Below are positions 13,104 to 13,761 of a stretch of 13,761 bases of DNA, one piece after another. The notes under the pieces are model-generated. The model made no database searches. It was not told the DNA's origin and saw only the letters and a program-made list of their open reading frames with translations. Origin of the DNA: Parvibaculum sp049303435 (lineage in GTDB: Bacteria > Pseudomonadota > Alphaproteobacteria > Parvibaculales > Parvibaculaceae); contig JBAQNC010000114.1 of NCBI GenBank assembly GCA_049303435.1, positions 1 through 13,761 on the forward strand, in the 5' to 3' direction. The stretch's first letter is position 1. Each line of letters opens with the position of its first letter. Position numbers and translations under genes: made by a program.

Positions 13104-13761
13104 TTAGAACGTGGTGCCGGCGCTGAAGCGGAAGAGTTCGCGCTGGTCATAAGACTCATCCAAAATAACTTTCGAGAAGTCGAGACGCACAGGACCGAAT
13201 GGCGATTTCCAGTTGACGCTGAGACCTGTCGAAACGCGCGGCGCAAACTTGTCCTGAATATTCGTACCAAGCGGCTTGTGGCTGACCTTGCCCGCGAACC
13301 CATAATCCACGAACCAACTCGTGCCGACACCAAGGGCTTCGGGAAGGCCATTGGGGAACGACATTTCAGACGTCGCAAATGCATAGGCCTCCGACCCGAC
13401 GGCGTCATCCGTGATCAGGTCGCGCGGTCCCATACCGCCCGACTTAAAGCCACGGAAATCCGAGCCGCCTTTAAAGAAGCGGTCATTCAGACGAACGTCC
13501 TGACCGATGCCCTTGATGATGCCGGCGTCAAGACGCTGGGTGAAGACAAAATTTTCAGCAACCGGATAATAACCGTGAACCAGGATGCTGGTCGACACGT
13601 ACTTCACCGTGCCGCCAAGGCCCGAGAAATCCTGACCGAACAGGAGATCCCAACCCTTCTTGGGATCGATCGGATCATCGCGATTATCGACATAATAATC
13701 GTACCCGAGAATTGAGCGGGTTTCCTGACCTTCCGCCGCTCTAATGGCGAGAGACGCATCG
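13104..13761 (-). CDS. bamA: BamA outer-membrane assembly factor, C-terminal part (cut by window edge)
   Basis: The frame is open from the right edge to TAA at 13104-13106, giving the last 218 residues of a protein whose start lies outside the window. BamA is the Omp85-family barrel that inserts beta-barrel proteins into the outer membrane. The visible part is barrel strands. It includes YDYYVDNRDDPIDPKKGW, a conserved early-barrel segment, then DRFFKGGSDFRGF. The RGF signature of loop L6 lies at about 13446-13457 and is followed by GMGPRD. Near the end, TSWFVDYGF and SPFGPVRLDFSKVI lead to the C-terminal strand FRFSAGTTF. That strand ends in Phe, the classical beta-signal. Alternating hydrophobic residues fit a transmembrane barrel. 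There is an in-frame GTG at 13607, but the upstream frame is plainly coding, so it is not the start. skp follows 56 bp downstream. Confidence 0.96.
   Translation of the reverse strand, partial: DASLAIRAAEGQETRSILGYDYYVDNRDDPIDPKKGWDLLFGQDFSGLGGTVKYVSTSILVHGYYPVAENFVFTQRLDAGIIKGIGQDVRLNDRFFKGGSDFRGFKSGGMGPRDLITDDAVGSEAYAFATSEMSFPNGLPEALGVGTSWFVDYGFAGKVSHKPLGTNIQDKFAPRVSTGLSVNWKSPFGPVRLDFSKVILDESYDQRELFRFSAGTTF

Noticed and set aside
13097..13110. GAAC...GAAC resembling an SOS box at the bamA 3' end
   Set aside because: The spacing is 6 nt, not 7, and it overlaps the bamA stop codon away from any promoter.

Overview
The window looks like chromosomal DNA from an alphaproteobacterium of the order Hyphomicrobiales (Rhizobiales). 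The evidence is GC-rich coding sequence, a LexA with the long alphaproteobacterial linker and a GAAC-N7-GAAC operator, a glutamyl-tRNA synthetase with HIGG in place of HIGH, a type I citrate synthase, and lipid A synthesis using LpxI (not LpxH) in the order bamA-skp-lpxD-fabZ-lpxA-lpxI-lpxB. I cannot name the genus. The LexA sequence does not match Brucella LexA as I remember it. Nothing points to a plasmid, phage, insertion sequence, CRISPR array or rRNA/tRNA gene. The window reads as ordinary core genome, and I found no undescribed multi-gene system in it.

Layout. (1) Plus strand, 1-1668: a three-gene set joined by ATGA overlaps, consisting of a TetR-type regulator (5' end cut by the window), a 65-residue two-helix membrane protein and a membrane fatty acid desaturase/hydroxylase. 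(2) 1669-1791: a compact regulatory region in front of lexA with a perfect TTATCCACA DnaA-type box, a TTGACG/TAGAAC promoter, one perfect SOS box over the -10 and one near-perfect SOS box just downstream in the opposite orientation. (3) lexA on plus, converging on comEC on minus across a 108-bp spacer rich in GCCGCT repeats. (4) A 200-bp divergent region between comEC and gltX, then gltX and gltA on plus. (5) gltA converges on lpxB across a strong terminator hairpin and a palindromic element of a widely dispersed kind. (6) Minus strand, 8002-13761: the envelope cluster, transcribed as bamA (C-terminal 218 residues only), skp, lpxD, fabZ, lpxA, lpxI, lpxB.

How the genes work together. The minus-strand cluster pairs outer-membrane protein assembly (BamA barrel insertase and Skp periplasmic chaperone) with early lipid A synthesis: LpxA, LpxD, LpxI and LpxB act in sequence, and FabZ supplies the 3-hydroxyacyl-ACP/fatty acid branch point. 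Very tight spacing (fabZ/lpxA 1 bp, lpxI/lpxB 4 bp) suggests co-translation. gltX and gltA serve translation and the TCA cycle. lexA controls the SOS response and clearly carries its own operator. The TetR-desaturase set probably adjusts membrane lipid unsaturation or hydroxylation.

No gene-free stretch exceeds 300 bp; the longest is 4858-5057. The observations most worth a second look are the lexA control region (DnaA-type box plus paired SOS boxes), a perfect 12-bp inverted repeat inside fabZ, the small membrane protein between the TetR regulator and the desaturase, and a ComEC whose C-terminal metallo-beta-lactamase-like region lacks its metal-binding motif.
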